A stretch of DNA of 64,000 bases, from the NCBI GenBank assembly GCA_029210125.1, contig JARGPR010000011.1, forward strand, positions 1-64,000, read 5' to 3'. Below, one piece after another: positions 46,501 to 57,100 of the stretch. Each line of letters begins with the position of its first letter. Position 1 is the first letter of the stretch. The translations under genes and the position numbers were made by a program. The notes under the pieces are model-generated. The model worked only from the letters and a program-made list of their open reading frames with translations, did not search any database and was not told the origin of the DNA. This DNA is from Pseudomonadales bacterium (lineage in GTDB: Bacteria; Pseudomonadota; Gammaproteobacteria; Pseudomonadales; JAHRWD01).

Positions 46501-47982
46501 ACCGATAGCTTGATGCTAAAGGCATCCCTTGCCGCCAGGGACGTGCGCGACGGTCTGCAAAAAACGCTTATGATTCCGTTAGTGGATCAATTTACCAGGT
46601 TCCAGCGAGTGGTACGTATGGCCGCGCAGGGTGAAGGTAAAGAAGTTGAGTTAGAAATGTTGGGCGGTGAAGGCCATATTGAGCGTAATCTGCTTGAAAA
46701 AATGGTTGCTCCAATCGAGCATCTGTTAAGAAATGCAGTAGCGCATGGTATTGAATTGCCCGATGTTCGTGAAGGCCGACTACGAGAAGGTTGCAAACCT
46801 CGACAAGGGAAAATCCAGCTCTCTTTTGCGCGGGAAGTTTCCTATATGGAAATTGTGGTTTCCGACGATGGTGCCGGTATAAACACCGACCTGATCCGTG
46901 AGGCAGCTATTCAGCGGGGCATGCTGGAACCCGATACTGAAATCAGCGATAACGAGTTGTATCAGTATATTATGGCCCCAGGATTTTCAACTATCAGTGA
47001 AGTGTCGGCAATTGCCGGGCGCGGCGTTGGAATGGATGTGGTTATGGAGGGTATCCAGAAACTGGGTGGCTCTATTGTGATCTCATCAGAGTTGGGGAAA
47101 GGCACACGGTTTACCATTCGATTACCAGCGATGTTATCACTGGTTGAGTCGCTAATGATTGAGGTTGCTGACGAGGTATACGCTATCCCCCACGGTGGTG
47201 TCGACAGTGTAATTAAAATGCGAGCCGCTGATGTCGTGCCGAATTATGAGCAGGAAAACCCTTCACTGGAATACGAAGGTAAGATTTATGAGCTGTATTA
47301 CTTAGGCTCCATGCTTGGTCTTTCTGCGCCCCCATCTGCTTCGGCAGTAGTAGGTGAAGTTCCACTGTTGTTGGCTCAGGTCGGCTCGCGTGCGGTTGCC
47401 GTTCAGGTGGATTATCTAATCGGCACCTCGAAAATACAGGTTATCCCAATAGGGGACCAGTTCAAGCGCTTCCCCTGGTTTGTTGATGGAACGCTATTGT
47501 CCAGCGGCAAAATAGCACTGCTGCTTGATGTTAAGACACTACTGCGCGAGCGAGAAACACAACCACAACTGAAACATGACGTTATCGGCGTAGCTGCCGA
47601 GAAGAAACCAAACATCATGATTGTCGATGATTCGATTACCTTGCGTAAAATTACTTCACGTATATTTGAGCGCCAGAATATGGATGTTGTGACCGCGAAA
47701 GATGGTGTCGAGGCGGTAGCTATGCTGCAGGAACATATTCCCGACGTCATGTTGCTGGATGTAGAAATGCCACGTATGAATGGCTACGAGCTTGCACAAC
47801 AGATGGGTAACTCCGATCTGTTAAAGGATATTCCGATCATTATGATCACCTCCCGAACAGGCGAGAAGCACAAACAGCGAGGTTTGGAGCTCGGAGTGAG
47901 ATATTACCTCGGTAAACCTTTCCACGAGCCTGAACTATTGGAGTGTGTTCACAAATTGTTAGAAGAAAAATCAAATGGATGA
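43525..47982 (+). CDS. chpA: hybrid chemotaxis histidine kinase ChpA
   Basis: The CheA-like kinase of the Pil-Chp system, 1485 residues, well short of Pseudomonas ChpA (about 2,470). Three phosphotransfer domains have histidines: His238 in FHTIKGSG, His408 in HTLHGSS and His725 in HTLKGNA. Two more helical regions (about 1-130 and 520-620) lack the His. An acidic linker precedes dimerisation, the ATPase (HLLRNAVAHGIE, DDGAGI, GRGVGMD), a CheW domain and a C-terminal receiver with Asp1412. The start may be 43525 or 43549, the latter overlapping the small upstream ORF. chpC overlaps its end by 8 bp. Confidence 0.95.
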   Translation: MRTRFLQPMNKTVVEGARKELSLVMVSVEGYLEDGTGLDIARTSLNKLMNLLIFIELREAAEVTNSISITIMQVVDKALVFEEQHWSALIDALVGLDSFLASCSNNPEIVSKSLEYSREAISSLMLLQGDVSVSDVDHTLTANRTAQALAVLDGSGLSAEHEPTGLVELTSELNNLANETTTEAEQSGNELDDIDPEILDIFQEEVVEELEAIQSQYAIWKRDPTDKEAIETARRSFHTIKGSGNVVGATTLGGFAASGEALFGRVIVGQLIHSPGLLVLLDDFVATLATVIERLFSGKSLPLAGMSVIEERAINFPQGEQATPVTASSASAADQEPDVVALVESDRDSESDEQAQPDDIELFCSMEDGLYEIFVPESNLHIDTIRAFIESANESPQTVTAELATAIHTLHGSSRLAGAEAMTALSDVMEGYCSSLLKLSAICDSGSLELLSQYSSTMREAVCAINTPLENAPEWSPLYEEIKRTKQALISSIAEQENGTVAAENSAQMDASVFLVKAIGNMAELHESFAAWTASSDCSKARANFGVALNKFRTNVEVAQLTDMANLILLMESMLNAAPNFDPKVIAHIHEGLSCLEDALDTLYLEQPFTGLEQIIDKLQGELDSYKEENQEESETETVAVQDQVDLRNESNKTIETVDEEEADEDFDFLEFDFIDTDEEIDPEVLELFLEEAGELVDQLEEAYGAWLLDTSSIDAMDAQLRHLHTLKGNALVANLRSLGGLGHLLESLFERLVSGEQVYSEKLSALIRAAFDGIHTSVSRLAKDKPRPQLQPLIDAVKAAILGQEWGDYSISDDTNQDIETGDAHDGEARVEVELEPVGISVSSEQAEEPAFDGNLIRAEAPAPLQAEKDVGEDQRVRVLSSALDKLINISGEISITQTHLDIQQSKDKYNLLELKTTIARLQRQLGTLNLETEAQIISRHQGEHSEQHDASFDPLEMDRYSTLQQITRSITETVDDLSEIGDILDKSSDETDSLMLKASLAARDVRDGLQKTLMIPLVDQFTRFQRVVRMAAQGEGKEVELEMLGGEGHIERNLLEKMVAPIEHLLRNAVAHGIELPDVREGRLREGCKPRQGKIQLSFAREVSYMEIVVSDDGAGINTDLIREAAIQRGMLEPDTEISDNELYQYIMAPGFSTISEVSAIAGRGVGMDVVMEGIQKLGGSIVISSELGKGTRFTIRLPAMLSLVESLMIEVADEVYAIPHGGVDSVIKMRAADVVPNYEQENPSLEYEGKIYELYYLGSMLGLSAPPSASAVVGEVPLLLAQVGSRAVAVQVDYLIGTSKIQVIPIGDQFKRFPWFVDGTLLSSGKIALLLDVKTLLRERETQPQLKHDVIGVAAEKKPNIMIVDDSITLRKITSRIFERQNMDVVTAKDGVEAVAMLQEHIPDVMLLDVEMPRMNGYELAQQMGNSDLLKDIPIIMITSRTGEKHKQRGLELGVRYYLGKPFHEPELLECVHKLLEEKSNG

Positions 47983-48439
47983 AGCTGTAGATCAAAGTAG
48001 CAGAGAGCTGCACGCGTGCGTAGTACCCTGGCGTGAGGGCGCTAACCTGTTGCTACCTAATGCCGTAATTGCCGAAACACTTTATCACCTGGAAATCATT
48101 CCGTTAGCACACGAGTCGAGTTGGATTCAGGGTGGTGTGGAATGGCGCGGACAAACGGTGCCGCTAGTATCATTTGATGGAGTTCCTGATTTGCCAGCCC
48201 ATGTGACCGATGAGACCAGGCGTGTACTGATCTGTCATACACTCTCTTTTAACGAGGAAGATGCCTACGTGGCGATTGATTTTTTTCGGCTGCCGAGGCT
48301 GGTATTTATCGACGAATCATCCTTCTCTGTTGTTGAGGAGGATAGGGAAACGAATGACTGGCCATTCGTAGCGAGGATTGATGTGCGCGGCAGCATCGCC
48401 TATGTTTTGGATATGGAAAAATTGTGCAGTTTGTTCTGA
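47975..48439 (+). CDS. chpC: CheW-like protein ChpC
   Basis: A small CheW-fold protein, 154 residues, starting inside the end of chpA. GGVEWRGQTVPLVSFDGVPDLP in the middle is the typical CheW-type strand pattern, and the C-terminal GSIAYVLDMEKLCSLF completes the fold. The position right after ChpA matches ChpC of Pseudomonas, although there chpB (methylesterase) lies between chpA and chpC. It may be a second adaptor for other receptors. The chp set ends here. Confidence 0.82.
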   Translation: MDEAVDQSSRELHACVVPWREGANLLLPNAVIAETLYHLEIIPLAHESSWIQGGVEWRGQTVPLVSFDGVPDLPAHVTDETRRVLICHTLSFNEEDAYVAIDFFRLPRLVFIDESSFSVVEEDRETNDWPFVARIDVRGSIAYVLDMEKLCSLF

Positions 48440-48477
48440 TGGCGACTAAATATAATTAGCGCGGTTCTCGCGGTAAC

Positions 48478-48512
48478 TTCCCGAACATTTCTCTGTGATA
48501 ACTGTTCGGGAA
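48478..48512. terminator. inverted repeat after chpC, possible terminator
   Basis: TTCCCGAACA pairs perfectly with TGTTCGGGAA across a 15-base loop. It lies about 40 bases after the chpC stop. No T-run follows, so a rho-independent role is doubtful; it could also be an operator. Confidence 0.45.
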
Positions 48513-48605
48513 TATCATTCAAAATTGTTGCGATCAAACAACTGCGTTTGACGCTACCGCAGGGGTTTATATAATGATGCACCGGCCTCACTGATTCGCC
48601 ATAAC

Positions 48606-48630
48606 CCTTATAAATAGTAGGTTTATAAGG
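48606..48630. repeat. 25-bp inverted repeat upstream of sodN
   Basis: CCTTATAAA, seven bases, TTTATAAGG. The 9-bp arms are perfect and AT-rich. It lies 140 bases before sodN and could be a regulator site, for example for a metal or redox sensor. The regulator is unknown. Confidence 0.4.
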
Positions 48631-48769
48631 TGCTTGGGAAGCTGGCCGGATGGATCGTAGGCCTTTGCTCCAAATGTCATATAAATTTATTTTCTGCATT
48701 TAGGGTAAGAGAATCAACACGCTAGGCAACATGCCTTTTCACCCTTTTCTGTTTTAACAGGAGCTTATT

Positions 48770-49267
48770 ATGTTACATCGAATGATCAATCGATTGGATA
48801 GCCAAATCGGATTCAAAACCGCGTCAGCCCATTGCGATATTCCCTGCAAAATTTATGATCCAATCAGCGCGCAACTCGCTGCACTTACTGTTATTCGTAT
48901 GGTTGATCTTCTTGAAGAGCAAGCTGGCAAAGAGCAGAACATCTCGACTCAAAATACCATCAGCCGGTTGATTGCTGAGAAAGAAGAGCACGGCGCAAAG
49001 GTTAAAGATGAGATTCGGGTGATCTGGGGCGATTATATCAAAACCCCTCAACTTGAAGCTTACCCTGAGCTGCATGAGCTGACCCACAGCATCATGCTGA
49101 CAGCTTCTAAAGCCAAACAAAACGTTGATAAAGATGCTGCACTTGATCTGCTGACTAAAGTTAACCGCTTTGCAGAAATCTTCTGGGCAACCAAAGGTGT
49201 CGATACCTTCAGCGCCGAATGTCCCTACCCACCTGCTCAGCAAGTGGTTTATCCGAAACTGGGATAA
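48770..49267 (+). CDS. sodN: nickel superoxide dismutase
   Basis: Ni-SOD, 165 residues as a precursor. The nickel hook HCDIPCKIYDP begins at His21, so cleavage after Ala20 would expose the N-terminal His, Cys22 and Cys26 that bind nickel. The rest is a four-helix protein, as in the known hexamer-forming family. The 20-residue propeptide (MLHRMINRLDSQIGFKTASA) resembles those removed by SodX rather than an export signal. It has a good ribosome binding site (AGGAG). The maturation protease gene follows after 15 bp. Ni-SOD is scattered among marine bacteria and actinobacteria, so transfer is possible. Confidence 0.95.
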   Translation: MLHRMINRLDSQIGFKTASAHCDIPCKIYDPISAQLAALTVIRMVDLLEEQAGKEQNISTQNTISRLIAEKEEHGAKVKDEIRVIWGDYIKTPQLEAYPELHELTHSIMLTASKAKQNVDKDAALDLLTKVNRFAEIFWATKGVDTFSAECPYPPAQQVVYPKLG

Positions 49268-49282
49268 ATTCCTGGCAATCCG

Positions 49283-49624
49283 GTGATATCTATTCACCGA
49301 GTAGCAGGACAAAGCATGTCGCCGCAGCTCAACTGCGGTGACTATGTTGTTCTACTCACTGCCTTTTACAAAGGTCATAATTGCAAAAATGCTGGACGAT
49401 TTTTGCGGTCCGGAAGGATATTAGTATTTGACCACCCCCACTATGGTCGAATGATTAAAAAGGTTCTCTCTGTAAATACCAGACAGCGAACTTTTACTGC
49501 CACTGGCCTTAATCATGAAAGCGTTTCACCACAGCAAATGGGTGCAATCCCTTTTGATGCCGTTATAGGCCGAGTCATCTGCTCAATAAAGAAGCCCATT
49601 AGCACTAAAACGAATATAAATTAG
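49283..49624 (+). CDS. sodX: nickel-type superoxide dismutase maturation protease
   Basis: A short S26-family (signal peptidase-like) protease, 113 residues, that is expected to remove the Ni-SOD propeptide. The catalytic Ser is in GQSMSPQLNCGDYV and the general-base Lys is in GRMIKKVLS. No membrane anchor is visible, consistent with a cytoplasmic maturase. The start is GTG, 15 bp after sodN, with a poor ribosome binding site; translation may depend on coupling to sodN. It has a typical size for SodX. Confidence 0.9.
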   Translation: MISIHRVAGQSMSPQLNCGDYVVLLTAFYKGHNCKNAGRFLRSGRILVFDHPHYGRMIKKVLSVNTRQRTFTATGLNHESVSPQQMGAIPFDAVIGRVICSIKKPISTKTNIN

Positions 49625-49796
49625 CTGTTTTGAGCTCTTCCCGTTAAATTGCGAGATAGCAGAACCCCCTCTTCATAATCGCCCTCCAATAATCTGTTAA
49701 ACGTCCTCTATGACTCGTGCGTCCGCTACCTGAGTCCGGTATCATTGCGCCCCTAAATATTCCCCGAGATTTCCCTGACAGAGGTTACTAATCTCC

Positions 49797-52700
49797 ATGC
49801 TTCAATTCCTGGGCGCATCAGCCTTTTCTAGCTTTCGTATCATTAAACTTCTGAGTCAATTGAAGGATAACTCCGAAGGCAAAATCAATGCGGTATCTGC
49901 GCGTTATGTTCATTTTGTGTCGTTACAAGCGCCCTTATCATCGGATGAAAACAGCAAGCTTCAGCAGCTTCTTCACTACGGGGAAAGCAGTGGGGAAAGT
50001 TGCGGTGATACCTCTAGTGAAGGATTAAACAGCGGCCACAGTGCTATCGAAATACTGGTGATTCCGCGATTAGGAACCATTTCACCCTGGTCCAGTAAAG
50101 CAACGGATATTACCCACAATTGTGGACTGGCACAGGTGACTCGGGTTGAGCGGGGTGTGCAATACCATCTGCAGAGCAGCCAACCACTGAGTGCTGAGCA
50201 GCAGGCTAGTATCGAAGCATTGTTGTATGACCCAATGACCGAAACTCTGTTACCAGCGGATCAAATCGAGCGGATTTTTGAAGAACACAGCGCCAAGCCA
50301 CTTCAAAGTGTACCGGTGCTGGAGCAGGGCGCTGCGGCTTTACATAAAGTGAACGCTGATCTTGGACTTGCGCTGGCGGATGACGAAATTGAATATCTCG
50401 CCCAGAGTTTTTGCGAACTGGGACGTGATCCAAACGACATTGAATTGATGATGTTTGCCCAGGCTAACTCCGAGCATTGCCGGCATAAAATTTTTAATGC
50501 CCAATGGGTGATCGACGGAAAAGAACAGGATAACTCACTGTTCGATATGATCCGAAATACCCACAAGCTAAACCCCCAGGGAGTATTAAGTGCTTATTCC
50601 GACAATGCTTCGGTAATCGAGGGCAGTACCGCAGGGCGCTTTTTTCCTAACTCTGAATCCAGAGAATATGGCTACAGCCAGGAAGATATCCATATTTTGA
50701 TGAAGGTAGAAACCCACAACCACCCCACAGCCATTGCGCCTTTTCCAGGTGCTGCTACCGGTTCTGGTGGCGAGATTCGTGATGAAGGTGCGGTGGGCCG
50801 AGGCTCAAAACCAAAGGCTGGCTTGACTGGGTTCAGTGTTTCTAACCTCAATATTCCAGGCTTTTCCCAACCCTGGGAAAATGACTACGGCAAACCTGAT
50901 CGAATTGTTTCAGCTTTGGAAATCATAACCCAGGGGCCATTGGGTGGCGCAGCTTTTAACAACGAATATGGCAGACCCAACCTCAGTGGGTATTTCCGTA
51001 GTTTTGAACAACAGGCCGCAGGACCCGAGGGACAAGAGGTTTGGGGATACCATAAACCGATTATGATCGCCGGCGGCATGGGTAATATTCGCGCTAGTCA
51101 GGTCGAGAAAAATGATTTTCCCGCTGGTTCAAACCTGATTGTACTGGGCGGCCCGGCGATGTTGATTGGGCTGGGCGGTGGCGCAGCCTCGTCAATGGCC
51201 TCCGGCGCCAGTGATGAAAACCTCGATTTTGCCTCCGTGCAGCGCGACAACCCAGAGATGGAACGACGCTGTCAGGAAGTGATCGACCGCTGCTGGCAGC
51301 TCGGTGAAGACAATCCAATCCTGTTTATCCACGATGTGGGGGCCGGCGGTCTTTCCAACGCACTGCCGGAGCTGGTTAAAGATGGTGGCACCGGAGGCCG
51401 TTTTGATCTGCGCAAAGTGCTCAACGACGAACCGGGCATGTCGCCGTTAGAGATCTGGTGTAACGAATCCCAGGAACGTTACGTAATGGCGATTGACCCA
51501 GAGCGGATGAGCCGTTTTGAGCAGATCTGCCAGCGCGAGCGTTGCCCATTTGCCTGGGTCGGTACCGCCATAGAAGAGAAGCACCTTGAAGTTAAGGATA
51601 GCGAATTTCAGAACAGCCCCGTTGATCTGCCGATGTCGGTTCTATTCGGCAAACCACCCGCGATGTTGAGGGATGTTCAACGGCTTAGCTACAACAAAGA
51701 CAGCTTACAAGCGGCAGATATTGAATTGACTGAAGCGGTACGGCGAGTGCTGCAACTGCCCAGCGTCGCTGCCAAGGATTTCTTGATTAATATTGGTGAC
51801 CGATCGATTACCGGCATGGTCTGTCGGGATCAAATGGTTGGCCCCTGGCAGGTTCCGGTTTCCGATGTAGCCGTAACCGCCAGTTCCTTCGATTGCTACA
51901 GCGGCGAAGCGATGGCGATGGGCGAGCGCACGCCGTTAGCGCTGATTGATGCCGCAGCATCCGGCCGTATGGCAGTAGCAGAAGCGATCACCAATATCGC
52001 AGCGGCTTCAATTGGAAAAATATCCGATATCAAGCTTTCCGCCAACTGGATGGCGGCGGCGGGTTACACCGGTCAGGATGAAGCCCTGTTTGATACCGTA
52101 AAAGCGGTTGGGATGGAGTTGTGTCCAGAATTGGGTATTGCCATTCCAGTGGGTAAAGACTCGCTTTCCATGCGTACCGTGTGGCCCGATTTTTCAAGCG
52201 AGTTAGCCGATGCTTCGCCCGCAGATAAATCTGTGACCTCGCCACTATCGCTTGTTATCACCGCATTTGCACCGGTCAGCGATGTTCGGACAACCAGCAC
52301 CCCAGAGCTTAAAACTGACCAGGGTCCTACCCAGCTATTACTGATTGATCTCGGTGCTGGTAAAAACCGCCTTGGTGGTTCCGCATTGGCACAAGTCTAT
52401 CAACAAATGGGCGATCAATGCCCGGACCTGGATGACCCTCAGCGTCTTAAAAGCTTTTTTGAATTGGTGCAGAATCTGCGCAACCAGCATCAGTTATTGG
52501 CCTATCACGACCGTTCCGATGGTGGATTATTTACAACCCTTTGTGAAATGTCATTTGCTGGTCATACCGGCATTGATATTGAGCTGGATGATGAAAATCT
52601 GCTTGGGGTACTGTTTAGTGAAGAACTGGGTGCGGTATTGCAGATCAAAGAATCGGATCAATCTGCGGTAAACAAGCAAATTAAAGCGCTGAAACTGAGT

Positions 52701-53765
52701 GAATATTGCCATTGGATCGGCACCTTAAACGACAGCGATCAGATTAATATCGTAAATCAGGGCGCCACCGTATTGTCTGGTGCACGTACCGAATATCGGC
52801 GTCTATGGAGTGAAACCAGCTATCAAATTCAGGCGTTGCGGGACAACCCTGAAACTGCACTACAGGAATTTGATCGGCTACTGGATAATGATGACCCCGG
52901 TTTAAGCGTTGAACTTAGTTTTGACCCCCGACAAAACCCAGCGGTGCCTTATATTAATACTGGTGTTCGGCCTCGCGTTGCGATCCTTCGGGAGCAGGGT
53001 GTAAATGGTCAAGTGGAGATGGCTGCGGCCTTTGAGCGGGCCGGTTTCAGTGCGATAGACCTGCATATGAGCGATCTGATCTCAGGTCGAGTTAAACTGG
53101 ATAGCCTCGGAAACGATGGTTTTAAAGGTTTAGTGGCCTGCGGCGGATTTTCATACGGTGACGTATTGGGAGCCGGCGGCGGCTGGGCTAAATCTATTCT
53201 GCTAAATAATGGGGTTCGTGATCAATTCCAACGATTTTTTGAACTGGAAGACCGGTTTACGCTTGGGGTTTGTAATGGTTGCCAAATGCTCTCTCAACTG
53301 CGTGAACTAATTCCCGGCGCACAACACTGGCCTGAATTTGTGCGTAACTATTCTGATCAATTTGAAGCGCGGTTTGTACGTACCCAGATCCAAAAATCCC
53401 CCTCGATTTTGCTACAGGGCATGGAGGGTAGCAGCATTCCGGTAGCGATAGCTCATGGCGAGGGGCGGGTTCAGGCATCCGCAGAAAATCTGAACAGGTT
53501 GCAGTCTAACCAGCAGATCGCCATGCAATATGTCGATAATCGCGGCCAGACAACGGAGCAGTTTCCCGCCAACCCCAACGGATCACCCGATGGCATCACC
53601 GGTCTTACCAGCCTTGATGGCCGGGCAACCATTATGATGCCCCACCCGGAACGTGTATTCCGTACCGTACAAAACTCCTGGCATCCCAGCCAGCCGAACG
53701 CGCAGTGGGATGAAGATGCACCCTGGATGCAGATGTTCTACAACGCTCGGATCTGGGTAGATTAA
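49797..53765 (+). CDS. purL: phosphoribosylformylglycinamidine synthase
   Basis: PurL, 1322 residues, the large single-chain form of Proteobacteria, for the fourth step of purine synthesis. Order: N-terminal domain, two ATP-binding synthetase halves ([14 protein letters not shown]-like [20 protein letters not shown], and GSALAQVYQ with the [14 protein letters not shown] stretch), and a C-terminal glutamine amidotransferase domain with the nucleophile Cys in [10 protein letters not shown] and HPE in MMPHPERVF. The ATG at 49797 matches the family length. It stands alone with no visible PurR-type palindrome. A NIF3-like gene follows. Confidence 0.97.
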   Translation: MLQFLGASAFSSFRIIKLLSQLKDNSEGKINAVSARYVHFVSLQAPLSSDENSKLQQLLHYGESSGESCGDTSSEGLNSGHSAIEILVIPRLGTISPWSSKATDITHNCGLAQVTRVERGVQYHLQSSQPLSAEQQASIEALLYDPMTETLLPADQIERIFEEHSAKPLQSVPVLEQGAAALHKVNADLGLALADDEIEYLAQSFCELGRDPNDIELMMFAQANSEHCRHKIFNAQWVIDGKEQDNSLFDMIRNTHKLNPQGVLSAYSDNASVIEGSTAGRFFPNSESREYGYSQEDIHILMKVETHNHPTAIAPFPGAATGSGGEIRDEGAVGRGSKPKAGLTGFSVSNLNIPGFSQPWENDYGKPDRIVSALEIITQGPLGGAAFNNEYGRPNLSGYFRSFEQQAAGPEGQEVWGYHKPIMIAGGMGNIRASQVEKNDFPAGSNLIVLGGPAMLIGLGGGAASSMASGASDENLDFASVQRDNPEMERRCQEVIDRCWQLGEDNPILFIHDVGAGGLSNALPELVKDGGTGGRFDLRKVLNDEPGMSPLEIWCNESQERYVMAIDPERMSRFEQICQRERCPFAWVGTAIEEKHLEVKDSEFQNSPVDLPMSVLFGKPPAMLRDVQRLSYNKDSLQAADIELTEAVRRVLQLPSVAAKDFLINIGDRSITGMVCRDQMVGPWQVPVSDVAVTASSFDCYSGEAMAMGERTPLALIDAAASGRMAVAEAITNIAAASIGKISDIKLSANWMAAAGYTGQDEALFDTVKAVGMELCPELGIAIPVGKDSLSMRTVWPDFSSELADASPADKSVTSPLSLVITAFAPVSDVRTTSTPELKTDQGPTQLLLIDLGAGKNRLGGSALAQVYQQMGDQCPDLDDPQRLKSFFELVQNLRNQHQLLAYHDRSDGGLFTTLCEMSFAGHTGIDIELDDENLLGVLFSEELGAVLQIKESDQSAVNKQIKALKLSEYCHWIGTLNDSDQINIVNQGATVLSGARTEYRRLWSETSYQIQALRDNPETALQEFDRLLDNDDPGLSVELSFDPRQNPAVPYINTGVRPRVAILREQGVNGQVEMAAAFERAGFSAIDLHMSDLISGRVKLDSLGNDGFKGLVACGGFSYGDVLGAGGGWAKSILLNNGVRDQFQRFFELEDRFTLGVCNGCQMLSQLRELIPGAQHWPEFVRNYSDQFEARFVRTQIQKSPSILLQGMEGSSIPVAIAHGEGRVQASAENLNRLQSNQQIAMQYVDNRGQTTEQFPANPNGSPDGITGLTSLDGRATIMMPHPERVFRTVQNSWHPSQPNAQWDEDAPWMQMFYNARIWVD

Positions 53766-53771
53766 TCGAAA

Positions 53772-54086
53772 ATGTACAAGCTCTGCCTGTATGTGCCGGC
53801 GTCACACCTTGAATCGGTAAAAGCGGCCCTGTTTGAAGCGGGTGCTGGCCGAATCGGAAACTACGACAGCTGTTGCTGGCAAACTCTTGGAACAGGGCAG
53901 TTCAGGGCACTGGCGGGTAGTTCACCCTTTACTGGTGAGTTGGGCAGGGTGGAGCAGGTTGAAGAGTATCGCGTGGAGATGGTTTGTTCTGACGAAAAGG
54001 TAACGGCTGCGGTAGAGGCATTACGCAGGGCCCATCCCTATGAAGAGCCTGCTTTTGATTTGATCAAATTGGAGAATGGATACTAG
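53772..54086 (+). CDS. NIF3/YqfO-like small protein
   Basis: A 104-residue protein of the group annotated NGG1p-interacting factor 3-like, equivalent to the CutA-like insert domain found within some NIF3 proteins. The features are KLCLYVPASHLESVKAALFEAGAGRIGNYDSC near the start and ALRRAHPYEEPAFDLI at the end. The metal-binding NIF3 parts are not included, so this is a stand-alone domain. It follows purL by six bases and may be cotranscribed. Function unknown. Confidence 0.82.
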   Translation: MYKLCLYVPASHLESVKAALFEAGAGRIGNYDSCCWQTLGTGQFRALAGSSPFTGELGRVEQVEEYRVEMVCSDEKVTAAVEALRRAHPYEEPAFDLIKLENGY

Positions 54087-54113
54087 CCACCTGCTAAACC
54101 TTTCCCAAGCCTC

Positions 54114-54150
54114 CTTGCCCAAGCCTTGTATATGAGAAAGGCAGGGCAAG
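54114..54150. terminator. hairpin between convergent NIF3-like gene and pilY1
   Basis: CTTGCCC (54114-54120) pairs with GGGCAAG (54144-54150), and inside it GCCTT (54123-54127) pairs with AAGGC (54138-54142). It lies between convergent genes and could stop transcripts from either side. It has no strong T-run. Confidence 0.5.
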
Positions 54151-54191
54151 ATCTATTTCTGAGTAAGAAATCTGACTCAGCCGTTCGGTAC

Positions 54192-57100
54192 TTATTTTCG
54201 CCAGTTTTCGATGACTCTCCAGGATTGACGACCATCGTCAGGGGTTGCAGATGTCAGGCCAGTGGCGCCAATTGCAGCGGTTGAGCTCTGGGTAATCACC
54301 TGAACATCACCATCTTCATTGGTATGGGTTACCGGCTCTGAAGACAAACCCTGCCCCAAGGATACACTCGCAACCGCTAGGCTTTGGCTGTTATTGGTAA
54401 CCGTCGAATCAAATCCCAAGGCACCGTGCTCTGGTGCTGTACCGGTTTGGAAGTCCAACGCAAATAGATTACTGGTTCCCTCTGGAGAGCAGGCATTACT
54501 ATCGGGTTGATAATCTACGAACAGTAATGTTTTGCCGATTGAGTTAGCGGTATTGCCAACCCGGGCGCTGGGATTGGTTCCATCGTAATCAAGATTAATG
54601 TACCAACCCTCTTTTCCCTGTATAGCGGTTCTAAGACCATCGAGATTGGAAATAGTATTGGAATCAACCACAACCGAATGGGGAGATGGTTGGGTTGGGT
54701 CCAGTATTGAGCCATCGGCAAATACTTGAATGTTTGTAGTATTCAGCAGATTTGAGGTATTGATGGATGAACTGAGTGAATCCTTCACTCCGTAAAATTT
54801 TTGCTGACTAATGCCGGCGTTGTCGGAATTGGTGAGGAATCGACCAGTGCCTGCGTAGACCCAATGTTCACCCAATGCATCTGTGAGCGTGTAAGGAGCG
54901 GCGACAACTGGGAGGCTTGATGCCAACAGGGTCGAAAAGGTAGAACTGGATGCGGTGGAATTCACAGTCATCCGTTTTAAGGCTCCGGTATCGGCCCCTG
55001 CTGCGTATCCGGTCACACCAAAATAGACCGCGTCGTCAGAATAGTCGAAGTCCCAATCCACAGAGGTGTTGCTGCCGGCAAAACTGGTAGCATCTGTTAA
55101 GGCCTGCGGGAATCCACTGACCATGCCAGGGGGGCGCACAGTCGCTAATGCCGCGTCGCCAAGATCATATAAATAGTAGCGAGCGTTTTGATTGCTTCGC
55201 GCGTGGCTTAATGCAGAAGTACCTATTGGGCCTGAACCAAAGGCCAGGTACCAGTTATTCACATCAGGGACATTCCAGCCATTAGCTAGACTCGCTGCTC
55301 TTTGTTTGACCAGTGTTGGTGTACCAAGGGTGTAGCCAAGGTTAGGGTGGGTAATTTCCGCGATGAGCACCGGTGCTGATTCAGGGTCGGTGATATCCAG
55401 CACGATATACGCTGATCGGGTAGTGGTGTCATCCACACTGTCATTGTCGATGTCGAGATGATTTTCACCGCCACCAAAGCGCATACCGACCACTAGAATT
55501 GTGCCCCATCCACCAGGGTGGGTGGCATCGTCAGCGAAAATTCTGACATCATGTGCTTTTGGCTCCCCATCTACATAATAGACATGGGCATAATTGGGGT
55601 CGCTAAGCCACTGTAAATGCGGCAACAGGTTGTGGGGGACGTATGCCCACAATTCAGATCCTAGTGGATGCTGAACAGCGGTCCCGGCGCTGTTGGTTAG
55701 ATCGAAAGCGGTAGTACTGTCATTCCAGAACCCAGCATTAAACGCATGTAACATGCCGTCGTTTGCTCCGACATATAATACCTGGCGGCGATCTTTATAG
55801 TGGTCGATATAGGCCTGATAGCTGTAGTCGTTGTACTGGGTGTGATAGTGCTGACCGGGAGCTCCGACCACAATTGGTGATGAATGAATGATATCGCCGA
55901 GTCGCCAAACCTCATCGGTACTGTCATTGTCGTAATCGATGGTTCTGGATCGTAACCCGGTTACCTCCTCCCCACGGATAAAGTTCACCAAATTGGTGAC
56001 GTCGCTACTGGGTACGTCGAGGTATCGGTAAAGGTTGCTTGCGGTGCCGGTGGGAAAACTAGCAGACACAAAATCAACGGTTTCACCACTATCGACTATG
56101 CCATTACCATCCGTAGTTTCAGCTGTGGCGTCACCGTCGTCATCCAGCCATGTAAATATATGACGGCCGGAGGTAGGTGTAATAATCGCATTGTAGCTGC
56201 GCTGGGTTGTCAGGTTGGTAAGCGAGCTGAGTTGATCCCGTGCATCCCAGATGGTCTCAAGTTCACTCAAAGTGTGCTCCGTTGGGGTCACACTATTGAT
56301 ATTTCCCCCTGAGTTGGTATATCGATATACCTTGGTAACGCCGGCCACGCTGTCATATTTCATCTCGACAACGGCATCGGTCGCGTAATCATCTAACTGG
56401 CCATTGGGGGGGAATGAATCTTCACGGAATAACCCCTTGGAGTCTATAAATAGGGAGTGTAACCGGCCTCCCCAGGTTACGTTATTGCCCGCAATGGTTA
56501 CGCTTGGGTCATACAGTGCCTGGTACAGCGCACCTTCTCCGGCAACGTTGTTGGAGATCACCGCCGCTGCAGAACCTGCGGAGGTACGGTTAAGAATATC
56601 GGTAAAAATACCGGTGAGTGTACTGCTCAGGGTTGCTGGGTCATCTGCCATATAAGAAACCGAAGTGCCCCCTGCTATTGCAATGCTATCAAGAATACCC
56701 GGTGTCACACCCTCTGGAAGGGCGTAACCCACCACGTAGGTGCGTACTCCTGCTGCCAGCAGATTGGCGGCTTCTGCAGCAACCGCAGCTATAGCAACCG
56801 CAGGGTTGGCCACAGCGCTCCCGCTTGAATCGGTGGAGGGTAAACCATCGGTCACCAGGACTACAAAATCCTTATCGCTGCAGACGTTGGCGGGTATAGC
56901 AGCCGCTGGGCCACCCTCATTTGCGGGTAATACCACCCCGCCAAAATAGTTCCGGGCGGTTTGTAGCGTTCCTTCCAATGGGGTTAGTCCGGCATTTTGT
57001 AAAGGAAATGCAGGATTGGTGGGTTGGTTAAGGATAAATTGAGAAGTGCCCAGTTTTATATTCAGCGCGATGGTTTGGGTAGCGTCTAGAAGGGCGATGG

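Larger units (their letters stand above)
48440..48769. other. chpC-sodN intergenic region with two inverted repeats
   Basis: The stretch of 330 bases contains an inverted repeat at 48478-48512 and a second at 48606-48630, each described separately. No gene or convincing sigma-70 promoter was recognised. An AGGAG ribosome binding site at its right end serves sodN. Confidence 0.6.

Noticed and set aside
54159-54180. CTGAGT/ACTCAG inverted repeat near the pilY1 stop
   Set aside because: A six-base stem with a ten-base loop and no T-run is too weak. The hairpin at 54114-54150 is better.
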